Counted from the first letter of the stretch, positions 34,081 through 44,413 are shown. The stretch is 64,000 bases of DNA from Phycisphaerales bacterium UBA1845 (GCA_002338715.1 DDIR01000094.1:26310-90309), one strand, 5' to 3'. Notes: generated from the sequence alone by a model not told the origin. Translations and numbers: made by a program.

Positions 34081-36663
34081 ATGAATCGCACGCTCATCAC
34101 AGCCACAATCTACGTCTGCTTCCTCTTTTCGGGAGCAGCAGCTCTCATCTATGAAATCGTCTGGCAACGCATGCTCATGCTGGTCTTCGGCGTCAGCGCA
34201 TGGAGCATCACCGCGGTCCTGACGGCGTTCATGGCCGGGCTGGCGCTGGGAAGCTGGTTCGTTGGACGCATCGCCGACCGCAGTCGCAATCCGGTCCGCT
34301 CCTATGCGTTTATTGAATTCTCGATTGCGATCGGCGCGGTGGCTGTCTCATTTGCCATCGACCCCTTGATGTCGGTCTATGTTCAAATCGCCCACGCGAT
34401 CGAGCCGGGGTTTCTTGGTTCGCACCTAATCCGGTTTGTTCTTGCGTTTGTAATCTTCCTTGTTCCAAGCACATTGCTAGGTGCGACGATGCCTTTCATG
34501 TCGCGCATCGCGGCGATCTGGTGCGAATCCATCGGCAGTGCATTCGGGTGGATCTACGCGATCAACACGATGGGCTCGGTTGCAGGCGCCGCGCTCGCAG
34601 GCTTTTGGTTGATCCCAACCATCGGGATGCACAACACCGCGTACGTGGCGCTCACCGGAAATGTGACCGCGGGCCTGCTCGCGCTATTACTTTCATTCGG
34701 AACAAGTCTTCGCGCCCAACCGATGGCTAACGCGTTGCAACCACAAGCTTCCGACGACGACGTTCGCGATCCCAAGTCCGGACTCACGCTTCGACACCTT
34801 CATCTCGTGGCAGCGACGTTGGGCTTCCTCGGGTTGGGATACGAAGTCGCCTGGTCGCGGCTGCTTGCGGTTTACACACTCAACAGCGTGTACGTCTTTA
34901 CGATGTTGATGACGGTTTTTCTTGGCGGACTTGCCATTGGCGGAGGGATCGCAGCCATCATCGTTCGCCGGGCACGCGAGCACATCGCCACGATCCTCGG
35001 ATACGTTCAATTCGCCATGGCGATGACCGGACCGCTCGTGCTGCTGTTTACGAAGGTTGCGTCGGAATGGGCGGTTAATCTTCAGATGGGGATCGGTTCC
35101 CAAGTGTTCTGGCTGGAGTATGAAATCACCCTGGGATTTGTTTTCCTTCCGACGATCATCATGGGCATGTCACTCCCCCTGCTCATCGAGTTGATTCCCG
35201 ATGGCATGAAGCACCCTGGCGGATCGGTCGGACGCGCCTACGCGATGAACGCGTGGGGAACGGTCATCGGTACGGCGCTGACCGGTTTGCTTTTTATCCC
35301 GTGGTTTGGCATTCGGGCGAGTTTGATCCTGCTTTCTGTCGGCAACTTCATTCTGGCGTGCGTCATCATGCCGAAACCCGAACACGCTCCGACATACCGG
35401 CGACAATTGATTCCCATCGCGGCGATTGTGTTCATCCTGGCCAGCACCTTCGTACCGCAAAACACGCAATTCCATCGCCAACTGCGCGACCCGATGGATG
35501 CGGTCGTTTATTACAAGGAAGGTCAGTCAGCCGTCGTTCATATCGAGATGTCTGAGTACGCTCACAAAATTGAACGCACGCTGTTCGTCGACAGCCTGTC
35601 GGTGGCTGGTACCGCACAACATCTGGTGACCGACCAGAAGATGCTGGCCCACCTGCCGCTTCTTCTTCACCCCAATCCGAAACGCGCCATCAGCGTCGGG
35701 TTCGGAACCGGTGGGACGAGCTATTCGATGAAGCAGCACGGCATCGAAACGCACTGCGTCGAGATCGATAAAGCAGTCCCAGCCGCCTCGCGGTTCTTCT
35801 TCGAACAGAATCATGGAGCCGTCGGATTGGAGCAGGGCATTGGCGGATTCAGCAAGTTTCGGCTTATCCTTGACGACGCCCGCAGTTGGTTTCACCTCGC
35901 AACCGAACCATACGACGTCATTGTCGACGACCTCACGAGTCTGCAATACAAAAACAACGGCAACCTCTACACGGTTGAATGCTTCGAGTTGATCAAGAAG
36001 AACCTCACGCCCGATGGCGTCGCCTGCGCGTGGGTGCCGGTCGCGGGTATCGATGAGGCCTCGCTCAAGACGGTGATACAGTCGTTTCGCGAAGTCTTTC
36101 CCCACACGAGCGTCTGGTATTTCAGCAACGTGCTGAATTACTTCGTCGTCTTGATCGGCACGCCCGAACCCTTGAGTGTCGACATCAAGGATTGGCGTTC
36201 GCGCATGACCGTGCCCGACGTGTACTACGACCTTGAAGAAGTCGGGCTGACGAATCCATACGACCTTGCCGCGTCGGTCCTGCTTACCGAAGAGGAAGTC
36301 GCGCGTTTCGTCGGCGACGCCCCGCTTCACACAGACGACAAACCGATTCTCGACTATCAGGTGCACGCGAGTTTCTACAAGGAGACGCTGTCACACAATC
36401 TGCGTGCGATGCTCAACAGCCAATCGACACCACGAACCGATTGGACGAAACGAGGCGATCCTGAAATCGACGCCGAATACGAGTTGATCTGGGAGCGTTG
36501 GCGCGATTCCAGGCCCTTGGTCGTCAGGGCGCACAGCTTTACCCACGACCTCGATCACCAAAGCGCCAGTGAGTTGTACCTTGAGGCGGCCAACATGGTT
36601 CCGGAAAGCGTCAACATCGCAAGGTTCGCGGGCGTGAAAGCCATGGACCCCAATGCGGATTAG
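34081..36663 (+). CDS. Membrane-anchored spermidine-synthase-like protein
   Basis: 860 residues. The first half is polytopic, about 13 helices in two sets, beginning FLFSGAAALIYEIVWQRMLML, a hallmark of fused spermidine-synthase-like membrane proteins. From about 470 a class I methyltransferase-fold domain follows: the glycine motif ISVGFGTGGTSYSMKQHG, acidic HCVEIDKAV, and the aminopropyltransferase-like YDVIVDDLTSLQYKNNGNLY. The canonical DGxxQ substrate loop is altered (FVDSLSVAGT), so true spermidine synthesis is uncertain. The C-terminal 150 residues are helical and may be partly TPR-like. Its stop overlaps that of the convergent PhyH gene by 4 bp. Confidence 0.85.
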   Translation: MNRTLITATIYVCFLFSGAAALIYEIVWQRMLMLVFGVSAWSITAVLTAFMAGLALGSWFVGRIADRSRNPVRSYAFIEFSIAIGAVAVSFAIDPLMSVYVQIAHAIEPGFLGSHLIRFVLAFVIFLVPSTLLGATMPFMSRIAAIWCESIGSAFGWIYAINTMGSVAGAALAGFWLIPTIGMHNTAYVALTGNVTAGLLALLLSFGTSLRAQPMANALQPQASDDDVRDPKSGLTLRHLHLVAATLGFLGLGYEVAWSRLLAVYTLNSVYVFTMLMTVFLGGLAIGGGIAAIIVRRAREHIATILGYVQFAMAMTGPLVLLFTKVASEWAVNLQMGIGSQVFWLEYEITLGFVFLPTIIMGMSLPLLIELIPDGMKHPGGSVGRAYAMNAWGTVIGTALTGLLFIPWFGIRASLILLSVGNFILACVIMPKPEHAPTYRRQLIPIAAIVFILASTFVPQNTQFHRQLRDPMDAVVYYKEGQSAVVHIEMSEYAHKIERTLFVDSLSVAGTAQHLVTDQKMLAHLPLLLHPNPKRAISVGFGTGGTSYSMKQHGIETHCVEIDKAVPAASRFFFEQNHGAVGLEQGIGGFSKFRLILDDARSWFHLATEPYDVIVDDLTSLQYKNNGNLYTVECFELIKKNLTPDGVACAWVPVAGIDEASLKTVIQSFREVFPHTSVWYFSNVLNYFVVLIGTPEPLSVDIKDWRSRMTVPDVYYDLEEVGLTNPYDLAASVLLTEEEVARFVGDAPLHTDDKPILDYQVHASFYKETLSHNLRAMLNSQSTPRTDWTKRGDPEIDAEYELIWERWRDSRPLVVRAHSFTHDLDHQSASELYLEAANMVPESVNIARFAGVKAMDPNAD

Positions 36664-37373
36664 CCGATCGGCGCCCACTGCAATCCATGTGGAAGCGTCA
36701 TGGGACCAAAGAGAAAGTGCAACACGCGCCGCGGAACGGTTGACGTTGATTTCGATGATGCGTGCAGGATCAACGGACGCATCGCCAGAACGCCGCCTTT
36801 CGGAACGATGCAGGACACTTCTTCACTTTCATGACGCTGCCGCTCAATTTCCGCATCAGTCAGCGTTCCGAAACGATGCGACCCGGGAATCACACGAAGC
36901 GGTCCGTTCGTCTCCAGCGAATCGTTGAGGTGGAGTCGCACGGCCAGCATCTTCGCGAGCAATTCGTCGGGACCGTAGACAAAAGTCATGCCTTCCTTGG
37001 TGGACCATCCCGTCAACTCCGGCGAATCGACGCGAGACGCCACCGGGACGCTGCAATCCTGATGCCACGTCACCAGCCAATTGCTTGTCGGAGATTTATC
37101 AAAGTACGTACATTGCACCAATGTCAGGTGATCGATTGAGTCAATTGCGCGGTCGAGCTTGGATTGAATTTCCATTCCAACCTGGCGACACCAACCGTGA
37201 TCGAGAAGTCGACGCGAACCGGCGGACGATTTCTGCAATCCATGGCAACGGAATGCCAAGTCGTCGCACGTATCGGAGTCGATCACATCGACGACAATCT
37301 TGTATCCCTGCTCGTCTATCAACATATCGATTGCACCCTTGCAGCAAACAAACCGATGGGCCGCCCCTATCAT
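36660..37373 (-). CDS. Phytanoyl-CoA dioxygenase (PhyH) family oxygenase
   Basis: 237 residues from ATG 37373, which shares its A with the stop of the upstream membrane-protein gene (TGATG). Fe(II)/2-oxoglutarate oxygenase fold: the iron triad is His104 and Asp106 in TWHQDCSV and His204 in PLILHASSK, with the 2-oxoglutarate Arg following in PRRVLHF. LRVIPGSHRFG is typical of PhyH proteins that hydroxylate small molecules. The substrate is unknown. Tight coupling to the 14-helix membrane protein suggests the two act on or move the same compound; this is inference. A start at 37325 (MLIDEQGY) is also possible. Confidence 0.85.
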   Translation of the reverse strand: MIGAAHRFVCCKGAIDMLIDEQGYKIVVDVIDSDTCDDLAFRCHGLQKSSAGSRRLLDHGWCRQVGMEIQSKLDRAIDSIDHLTLVQCTYFDKSPTSNWLVTWHQDCSVPVASRVDSPELTGWSTKEGMTFVYGPDELLAKMLAVRLHLNDSLETNGPLRVIPGSHRFGTLTDAEIERQRHESEEVSCIVPKGGVLAMRPLILHASSKSTSTVPRRVLHFLFGPMTLPHGLQWAPIG

Positions 37374-39034
37374 CACTGGCTGTCGGTTAGGCTTTCGACC
37401 CTGTCCGCAACGTCCTCAACACCGGGTTGGCGATCATCCGGACCCAGCAGCGACTGCTTGTTCCAGCTTATCAAGGCACCGACGACAAGCAACGCAAAGC
37501 CGGCGGCGATCACCGACGTCGCTGGTCCGTGCGGATGATGACGAACCCATTGGACCGCAAATGGAACGGTGCTCAACAATGCAATGACGGTTGCGACGGT
37601 TCGGTACATGGTCCACCGCATTGCAAAACCGGCCACCATCAGGACCACAACCATTGCGGCGATGTGGACTTTTGCGAAGAACACTTCGGCAGCCCAATGC
37701 GACTGCGCGGCGTATGCCCACCCGGTCACCGACAAGTAGGTGATGGGCACCAGGCGCCATGCCAAACTGCTTCGCCGCGCCACCACATGGATGAAGATAA
37801 GCGCCGACCAACCGGCAGACGCGAAGCAAACAAAATCGGATCTTGACCAAATCTCGGGGAGCAATTTTGAAATCACGATCTGCTGCAACACCAACCCCAC
37901 CGCGCAAAGTGCCCGCGAGTTTCGAAACCAAGCCGTCGCAAAGAGATACCACGCGGCGATGAGCAGCCCGATCCCCTGCCGGCCATTGTCGATCAGATTG
38001 GCAAGGATGTCAGAGGTGAAGCCGTGCCTCGCCATGTGCAGAAATGCACCGCGCGTCGCCGTCCAAAGCAGTGCGATCGCAGCCGCATGCCGCAACCATT
38101 CCCATCGAAGAAGGACGTGCCCTCGCCACCAGACGATTCCCGCCAACAAGAACGCGACAAAGAGCGGATCGACATACACCAGCAACGGCCCATCGAACAC
38201 GACCGCGTTCGAAAAACGATCGATCGACAGAACAATACCCAGAACAGGTAGCAGAAGAATCGCACCAAGCCACTCACGACGGGCGATGCACAAGCGAAAT
38301 CGAAGCGCCGCCATCGCCACCGCAGCCAGGACGGGGGTCACGTAAAACGCCCGAGCGTGACCGACGAACGCGTGGTTCATCGCCACAAGGTGAATCATCG
38401 ACGCCCCAGCCGCCGCCGCGACGAGTCCTCCGCGAACCCGAATGTCATTGGCCGGGTTCAATATCCAACTGCTGACGCACATCAGGCCCGCGACCAACCA
38501 CCAAAGTCCATATAGAAGGATTTCGCTGTGGCCGTCCGTCGCCATCGACGCGCGCAGCAACGGCTGTGCGACGGAGACAATCAGCAGAAACGTCACCGCA
38601 CAGAGAATCGTCGATCGGCCAAGCTTCCAACCGAACGTTTTCGCCACCGACAGAACTTCACCAATGGCGAGAGCGACCACCCCAAGCGCAAGCGCGAATC
38701 CCATGGTCGGGTTGGTTGCAGTCATCTCCATGGTCGCGACCAGCGGCCCGGTCCAGAAGATTGCGGCGATGATCAGGATCGAGGGTTGGTCTTCGGGGGC
38801 TTTGATGTTGTGTCGCAGTGCGATGAGGATCAACGTCACGAGCATTTCGTAGGCTTGAAGAACACCGAGCGTTGCCAGGATCAGCATCACATCACCGGCT
38901 GGCGGTTTGTGCTCCGGTACAAGCAGCATTCGCGCACCGCACGCAATGCAGGCGGCGCTGAGAACGTACGCAGGGTTGCGTTGAACCCACCATCGCAAGG
39001 TGGGCGAAGAGCATGCGCGCAGAGTGGGGGCCAT
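37373..39034 (-). CDS. Polytopic membrane protein of unknown function, coupled to PhyH gene
   Basis: 553 residues with about 14 hydrophobic segments spread over residues 25-530 and no long soluble domain. I recognise no transporter or enzyme signature. GGAG lies 8 nt before the ATG. The C-terminal tail is hydrophilic (GPDDRQPGVEDVADRVESL). Its stop codon overlaps the PhyH start, so both are made from one message. It could be a transporter, an acyl/glycosyl transferase or an enzyme scaffold; the sequence does not decide. Confidence 0.75.
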   Translation of the reverse strand: MAPTLRACSSPTLRWWVQRNPAYVLSAACIACGARMLLVPEHKPPAGDVMLILATLGVLQAYEMLVTLILIALRHNIKAPEDQPSILIIAAIFWTGPLVATMEMTATNPTMGFALALGVVALAIGEVLSVAKTFGWKLGRSTILCAVTFLLIVSVAQPLLRASMATDGHSEILLYGLWWLVAGLMCVSSWILNPANDIRVRGGLVAAAAGASMIHLVAMNHAFVGHARAFYVTPVLAAVAMAALRFRLCIARREWLGAILLLPVLGIVLSIDRFSNAVVFDGPLLVYVDPLFVAFLLAGIVWWRGHVLLRWEWLRHAAAIALLWTATRGAFLHMARHGFTSDILANLIDNGRQGIGLLIAAWYLFATAWFRNSRALCAVGLVLQQIVISKLLPEIWSRSDFVCFASAGWSALIFIHVVARRSSLAWRLVPITYLSVTGWAYAAQSHWAAEVFFAKVHIAAMVVVLMVAGFAMRWTMYRTVATVIALLSTVPFAVQWVRHHPHGPATSVIAAGFALLVVGALISWNKQSLLGPDDRQPGVEDVADRVESLTDSQ

Positions 39035-39373
39035 GGCGACATCTCCACGTTAAAACAGTGGTATGTGCGCGGTACGGTACCGCACGAATGTCAGAAGCGT
39101 CAGAAATCAGGATCCGGACAACAGGCGGTGATTTGCGCGGGAATGAATTAGGAATATGATGGCGATTGCAGATGGATTAATCGCGCAACGACTTCACCGA
39201 CTATAACTTTTATGGCCCGGGAATGATCCGAGTCAAGCGGTGACGATTGAATTTAATGATACAAATTGCACCCATGGGGCGGTTGGTGGATTCTGTTTGC
39301 GATTCAATGTCCTCTGGATTCTAATACGCACAGTCGTCGTAGAATCACACTTGGTCATGAAGGATTTTCAAAC
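39035..39373. other. Intergenic region upstream of the lipoprotein propeller gene
   Basis: No supported gene. An imperfect inverted repeat built on GTGCGCGGTAC-GGTACCGCAC lies at about 39065-39085, near the divergent start of the polytopic membrane protein; it could be an operator. The right part is A/T-rich and likely holds the promoter of the gene at 39374 (AAGGA is its SD). Confidence 0.45.
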
Positions 39374-40474
39374 ATGGGCACTCAATCTTCGCACCGTCGT
39401 TTTGGAACGACATGCCGATCGGCCGCTGCATTCGTTGCAGCATTCCTGCTTCTTATGAACGTGGCATGTCAACCGCCCGCCGACAATGGAGGAAACAACG
39501 GCGGCTCGGACAATGGTGGTGGAGACAATGGCGGTGGAGACAACGGTGTAGGGGACAATGGAGGTTCCAACAATGGCGGCAACGCTGCTGCGATCGGTCA
39601 GCTCTCCGAAATCGTGCTCGACGCGGATGGAAGCCTGATCGGCGCGGATGTCGTCAATGATCAAATCGTTCGCGTCAATCGCACAACCGGCGCGGCGACA
39701 CTCATCTCCGGCAACGGCGCTGGCAGCGGTCCTGAATTGGACTCCCCCAACAAGGTGTTTCTTGATCAGGATGGAAGCCTGCTCGTCACCACCATTAAAC
39801 GATTGATCTTCCGCATCGACGCAGGCACTGGTAATCGAACGTTGCTGCTCGACGCCAGCGATCCGAACGACCCGTTCCCGGATTCCTTTTCCGGGATCGC
39901 CGCAACGGACGACGGTTCGGTTTACGTGACAAACTTTGTATCCGATCAATTCATCGCCCGGGTTGATTCGCAGGCAGGCGAACTTGTCACCGTCAATGCC
40001 GACAACGTCACCAACGGCGTCAATGACATCGTGCCGCTGGGCGGGAACAACGTTCTGGTCGTCGACACGTTTCGCCGGGCGGTCATCCAGGTCGCGCTAC
40101 CGGGCGGCGACGTGACCATCATCTCGAACGTCGACACCCAGGCAGGACCGGCCGACACCGAAGTTGGAACCGGTCCCGATTTCGGGCAGTCCCCACGCAC
40201 GCTTGCCATTGCGAGCGACGGTACGATCTACGAAGGCGACGAAGCCAACAGTTCATTCGGCCTCGGCGTTTCGGTTGTCTTTGCCATTGACCCGGATACG
40301 GGTGACCGAACCGTCGCGTCCGGTCCCGATGTTGGCGAAGGACCGGAGATTGGACGCCCCGTCGACCTGATCGTTGATGCAGAGGGGTTACTTGTCATGA
40401 TCGACGCCAACCACGCCGACTTGCTGGTCATCGATCCGCAAACTGGAGATCGATCGTTCCTCGGATCGAATTGA
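39374..40474 (+). CDS. Lipoprotein with Asn/Gly/Asp-rich linker and SMP-30/NHL-like beta-propeller
   Basis: 366 residues from ATG 39374; the longer frame reads through the promoter region. Lipobox MNVAC places the lipid on Cys34. A low-complexity linker of about 35 residues (repeats of DNGGG/DNGGS) follows, then six propeller-like repeats with patterns such as LDADGSLIGADVVNDQIVRVN, FLDQDGSLLVTTI and ATDDGSVYVTNF, with parts like TGxRxLxxG. This matches SMP-30/gluconolactonase or NHL-type folds; no catalytic metal set could be assigned. It probably sits on the outer or cytoplasmic-membrane surface and binds a ligand. It stands alone. Confidence 0.82.
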   Translation: MGTQSSHRRFGTTCRSAAAFVAAFLLLMNVACQPPADNGGNNGGSDNGGGDNGGGDNGVGDNGGSNNGGNAAAIGQLSEIVLDADGSLIGADVVNDQIVRVNRTTGAATLISGNGAGSGPELDSPNKVFLDQDGSLLVTTIKRLIFRIDAGTGNRTLLLDASDPNDPFPDSFSGIAATDDGSVYVTNFVSDQFIARVDSQAGELVTVNADNVTNGVNDIVPLGGNNVLVVDTFRRAVIQVALPGGDVTIISNVDTQAGPADTEVGTGPDFGQSPRTLAIASDGTIYEGDEANSSFGLGVSVVFAIDPDTGDRTVASGPDVGEGPEIGRPVDLIVDAEGLLVMIDANHADLLVIDPQTGDRSFLGSN

Positions 40475-40784
40475 TTGACGAAGACGCATCCGGGTTGAAT
40501 TGGCGGTTTTCGCTGCAATTAAGCGGATTGAGTCGTACTTTGGCGCGAACGAACCGTTCATTGACTGTAGGCTTTGACGCAACCTAGCCGAAAGAAAAGG
40601 TGTGGCCCGGGTTACCGGCACACTTGAGGGGGTGGCATCACATCTGATTGACCGGTCCATTTCGCGCCCAGCCCCCGCAACGCCCGTGCCGACGTCGTAA
40701 ACCGGATTCAGACCATCATTGGCATCGATGGAATGCAGTCCGATTCGCGGCATTGATTGCACTTGACGCCGAGGAGTTGCCCCC
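40475..40784. other. Intergenic region before the beta-helix protein gene
   Basis: 310 bp without a supported ORF. It ends with an SD (GAGGAG) 9 nt before the ATG at 40785. No clear promoter hexamers, hairpin terminator or repeat was recognised. Confidence 0.45.
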
Positions 40785-43145
40785 ATGATTCGCGCCCGAA
40801 GTATTGTGAATCGATTGCAAGCTGACCGACCGATCATTTTTCTGCCTGCGATCGCCTGCGTGTTCTGCGCTTCAGTGTCATTCGCCGAGACGCGATTTGT
40901 CGACGACGACGCACCGCTCGCAGGCAATGGTCAAACCTGGGCGACGGCCTACCGGTACTTGCAGGACGCGCTCGCCGATGCCGACACCAACCCGCTCATC
41001 ACCGAGATTCATGTGGCGGGTGGTATCTATCATCCCGACGACTCGGAAGGGTCATTCGCCATCATGGGCTCGCGCACCGAATCATTCGTGCTGCAGGATG
41101 AAGTCATGATCCTTGGCGGGTATCGCGGATTGGCCGGCGGAGGCGACCCGAATGATCGCCAGCCAAAAGTATTCGTCGCGACACTCAGCGGCGACTTAAG
41201 CGACGACGATGGCGCCAACTTCGCCAACAATGCAGAAAACAGTTTTCACGTCGTGCGCGCGAATTTCGGTGCTGACCCGACAGCCGTGATCGATGGATTT
41301 GAAATCACTGCCGGCAATGCCAACGGAAGCAATGCTTCAAGTCCCCCCAACGATGTCGGTGGCGGACTCTACAACACCGACGGCAATCCCAGGATCATCG
41401 GCTGCCGCTTCGTGAAAAACTCAGCCGACGCGGGTGGCGCGATTCGCACCGACGGTGGAACGATCGCCATCACGTCATGCGAATTCGTCCAAAACCGCGG
41501 CGTGTCCACGTGTGGCGGCGTCCATTTCCGCAATGGTGCAGCGAAACTCGTCAACGGACTGTTTGTCGGCAACACATCGTTCAGCGGCGGTGGTGCGATA
41601 CGCGTTGACCTGGGATCCCCTTTGATTGCAAACACGGTGATCAGTGGAAACTCGGTGACATCGATCCTTGGCGTCGCTGGCGCGGTTTACTTCTTTGGCG
41701 GCGATCCGACAATGATCAACTGCTCGATCAGCGGAAACTTCGCCGGTGAACTCGGCAGCGGCGGCGGATTGTTTTACAACGATGGCAATCCGGTCGTCCT
41801 CAACAGCATTATCTGGGGCAACCGCGATGCCGGCGGATTCGATGAGTCGGCGCAAGTGACCGATTCATTCGGAGGCACGACCATTCGCTACACCTGCATC
41901 CAGGACGACAACCCGAACGACGCATCGATACCCTTCGGCGGGCTGGCCAACCACAACATCGACGACGATCCAAATTTTATCGTCGATCCCAACCCCGGAC
42001 CGGACGGCTTGTTCAATGGCGTCAATGACAACTATGGCAACCTGCAATTGGGCGTTGGTTCGACGTGCATCGATGCGGGAAGCAACGGCGCTGTGCCGCC
42101 CGACTCACCCGACTTGAACACCAACGGCAATGCCAACGAGGCGCTGCCCTTTGACTTTCTGGAACACCCGCGATTTGCCGACGTTGTTTCGGTCGTAGAT
42201 ACCGGAACGGGCGTACGTCCCATCGTTGACATGGGCGCCTTCGAAGCCGAAATCTTCCCGCGGGTCATCGACGACCTCGTCGTGCTTTACGATTTTCGTG
42301 ATGGCGACGGTACGCGGATTCTCGACGTATCCAGCACGGGCATTCCCACCGACGTCTTCATCCAGGATGGCGGCGCGGTCACCTGGTTGACCGAGTCGCT
42401 ATCGGTCGATTCCAACACCATCGCCTCATCGATCGGACCGGCCAAGCGGATCATCGACGAATGCCGATCGTCTCGGGCGATTACCATCGAAGCATGGATC
42501 GAGCTTGACAACTTGTCGCAACCCGGACCGGCTCGAATCGCGACGATCTCGGTCGATACGGATGAGCGCAACGTCTCATTCATGCAGGACGACACCGCGT
42601 ACAGCACCCGATTGCGCACCACCACGACCGACAATCAAGGCACCCCACCGACGAGCACAACCGCAAACGCCACGTCAAACGGAATGGTTCATCTGGTCTT
42701 CACCCGTCGTTCCAACGGCGAAACCAAAATCTACGTGAACGAAGCCGAGCGTGCATCGGACACGGTCGGCGGCAACTTCAACAACTGGGACGAAAGCTAT
42801 CGGTTTGCATTGTTTAATGAGTTCACGCTCGACCGCTCGTGGCTTGGCGAAGTGCATTTGTTGGCCGTCTATTCGAAAGCTTTGTCGGCGCTGGAAGTGT
42901 CGCAGAATTTCATCGTCGGACCGTTTGACGAAGGTCGCGGGCGCATTGGCGATCTCGACAAGGACCGCGACGTGGACCAGACCGATTTTGAAATGCTCGA
43001 AACGTGCATCGCGGGTCCTGGTTCGAGCACACTGATGCCGGGTTGCACAAGCTATCAATTCGACGATGCCGATCTTGATAACGACGGTGATGTCGACCTG
43101 CGTGATTATCGAATCCTGACGAACGCGTACACCGGTCCGCTATAA
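40785..43145 (+). CDS. Secreted right-handed beta-helix protein with LamG domain and dockerin-like C-terminus
   Basis: 786 residues. Signal peptide to about 34 (ACVFCASVSFAE). The N-terminal half (about 36-490) shows the pattern of planctomycete polymorphic beta-helix proteins: RFVDDDAPLAGNGQTWATAYRYLQDAL, then GGGLYNTDGNPRIIGCRF, GGAIRVDLGSPLIANTVISGN and GGGLFYNDGNPVVLNSIIWGN. A LamG/concanavalin-like domain follows (about 495-705, RAITIEAWIELDN...MVHLVFTRRSNGETKIYVN). The C-terminus GDLDKDRDVDQTDFEMLETC...LDNDGDVDLRDYRIL is the shared module. Likely a cell-surface carbohydrate-binding or adhesion protein. Good SD GAGGAG. It is convergent with the gene at 43159. Confidence 0.88.
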   Translation: MIRARSIVNRLQADRPIIFLPAIACVFCASVSFAETRFVDDDAPLAGNGQTWATAYRYLQDALADADTNPLITEIHVAGGIYHPDDSEGSFAIMGSRTESFVLQDEVMILGGYRGLAGGGDPNDRQPKVFVATLSGDLSDDDGANFANNAENSFHVVRANFGADPTAVIDGFEITAGNANGSNASSPPNDVGGGLYNTDGNPRIIGCRFVKNSADAGGAIRTDGGTIAITSCEFVQNRGVSTCGGVHFRNGAAKLVNGLFVGNTSFSGGGAIRVDLGSPLIANTVISGNSVTSILGVAGAVYFFGGDPTMINCSISGNFAGELGSGGGLFYNDGNPVVLNSIIWGNRDAGGFDESAQVTDSFGGTTIRYTCIQDDNPNDASIPFGGLANHNIDDDPNFIVDPNPGPDGLFNGVNDNYGNLQLGVGSTCIDAGSNGAVPPDSPDLNTNGNANEALPFDFLEHPRFADVVSVVDTGTGVRPIVDMGAFEAEIFPRVIDDLVVLYDFRDGDGTRILDVSSTGIPTDVFIQDGGAVTWLTESLSVDSNTIASSIGPAKRIIDECRSSRAITIEAWIELDNLSQPGPARIATISVDTDERNVSFMQDDTAYSTRLRTTTTDNQGTPPTSTTANATSNGMVHLVFTRRSNGETKIYVNEAERASDTVGGNFNNWDESYRFALFNEFTLDRSWLGEVHLLAVYSKALSALEVSQNFIVGPFDEGRGRIGDLDKDRDVDQTDFEMLETCIAGPGSSTLMPGCTSYQFDDADLDNDGDVDLRDYRILTNAYTGPL

Positions 43146-43158
43146 TCCAATGGCCCAG

Positions 43159-44379
43159 CTATTTCGCAACGGTTGAATTCGGTTCGGCCAACGGAGGATC
43201 TGCGCCGTCCAGTGGAAGTTCAGGGTTGGCGATGAGCGCCTCGCCCTTCTTTCGCCACCCGCCGATCATGGTGACAGCCACTCCGGGCAGCGACCAGAGC
43301 AATTGCAGCAATCGCACCCAGATCGCAAGGCACAGCAGTTGCGAGAGCGTGCCATGCGTCCCGAGAAACAGCGTCTTGTAAGTCAGTTCCATCGTGCCAA
43401 GACCTTGTGCGCTGATGGGAATCGCGGCCACCACGTGCCCGGTGGCGATGAATGAGAAGTAATCCCAAACCTTATCGCCCGAGAAATCCATGTGCAGCGC
43501 CCGGGCACACGACACGAATGCCCCAATCGCAAACGTTTGCAGAACGGCTGCGAGTCCGATTGCGCCAAACACCATCCCGCGATGTTCCGTCAATCGGCAG
43601 GTCGCTTCAAACATCCGCCTGAAGTGATCCGCCCAGGGCAACTTGGCCATCAGTCTTGTCGGCGCCAGGGCTCGCATCCAGTTGGCTGAAAACACCGCCA
43701 GCGCAACAAGAATCAACGAGCAGATCAAAAACGCAACCGTTCCAATCCGCCGCACGACCGGATCGTTGGACAATCCCAACCCAGCCACGCTCATCACGAG
43801 TAGCAATCCCACCAAACCGACAGCCCGATCGAGCAGGATGGTTGCAACGGCTTCGGTCTTGTGCGTTTCGGTATGCGACGCAGCACAATAGATCTTGAAA
43901 ACGTCGCCGCTGGTCGTTCCGATCATGAAGACATAGTTGAGAAAGTTTCCGCCGAACGAAATCTTGATGCACTCTATCAGCGGGATGTGAATGTCCTGCG
44001 CCCGCAGCATGATCCACAAGCGCCACCCCTGAAGCGGCGTCACCGGCGCGAAGATAACAATCGCCAGCAGGACGAAGACCTTGTCCGTCTCGCGAAACGC
44101 CGTCAGCAAACCGCGTTCGATCAGATCCTGACCGCCTTCATCTTTGGCGATTCGACTACGCGGGATGGATGCCTCCGTTCCATCGGCGCGTTTGACGATC
44201 ACGTCGTTGGTTCGTTCGGTAATTAATCGCCCCACTTCGATCGCCGAATCGGGATCGTTGGAAACGTGGAACGAAACGCGGTCATGGATCGCCACCCCCC
44301 GAATCGCCAGTGCCACAAACACGGCGCACAACAGCAAGCGCAAGAACAAGGTCAGGCGTTTGCGAAGTGAGGTGATCAT
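43159..44379 (-). CDS. LPG-synthase-TM/UPF0104-family integral membrane protein
   Basis: 406 residues with about eight helices. It has a large soluble loop (about 30-90) between the first and second helices. The family core is recognisable: CIKISFGGNFLNYVFMIGTTSGDVFKIY, AVATILLDRAVGLVGLLLV, and VAAIPISAQGLGTMELTYKTLF. This matches the flippase/lysylphosphatidylglycerol synthase transmembrane family; it lacks the C-terminal aminoacyl-transferase domain of MprF. Probable role: flipping or synthesis of a lipid or lipid-linked sugar. It is the last of three minus-strand genes with DUF971 (34 bp) and the hydrolase. Confidence 0.85.
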   Translation of the reverse strand: MITSLRKRLTLFLRLLLCAVFVALAIRGVAIHDRVSFHVSNDPDSAIEVGRLITERTNDVIVKRADGTEASIPRSRIAKDEGGQDLIERGLLTAFRETDKVFVLLAIVIFAPVTPLQGWRLWIMLRAQDIHIPLIECIKISFGGNFLNYVFMIGTTSGDVFKIYCAASHTETHKTEAVATILLDRAVGLVGLLLVMSVAGLGLSNDPVVRRIGTVAFLICSLILVALAVFSANWMRALAPTRLMAKLPWADHFRRMFEATCRLTEHRGMVFGAIGLAAVLQTFAIGAFVSCARALHMDFSGDKVWDYFSFIATGHVVAAIPISAQGLGTMELTYKTLFLGTHGTLSQLLCLAIWVRLLQLLWSLPGVAVTMIGGWRKKGEALIANPELPLDGADPPLAEPNSTVAK

Positions 44380-44413
44380 GGTGACATACCAGCCGGCGCG
44401 ATGTGTTTGGAAT

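Noticed and set aside
38528..39151. 207-codon plus-strand frame
   Set aside because: Antisense to the polytopic membrane protein gene; its translation is full of His, Arg and Gln without structure.
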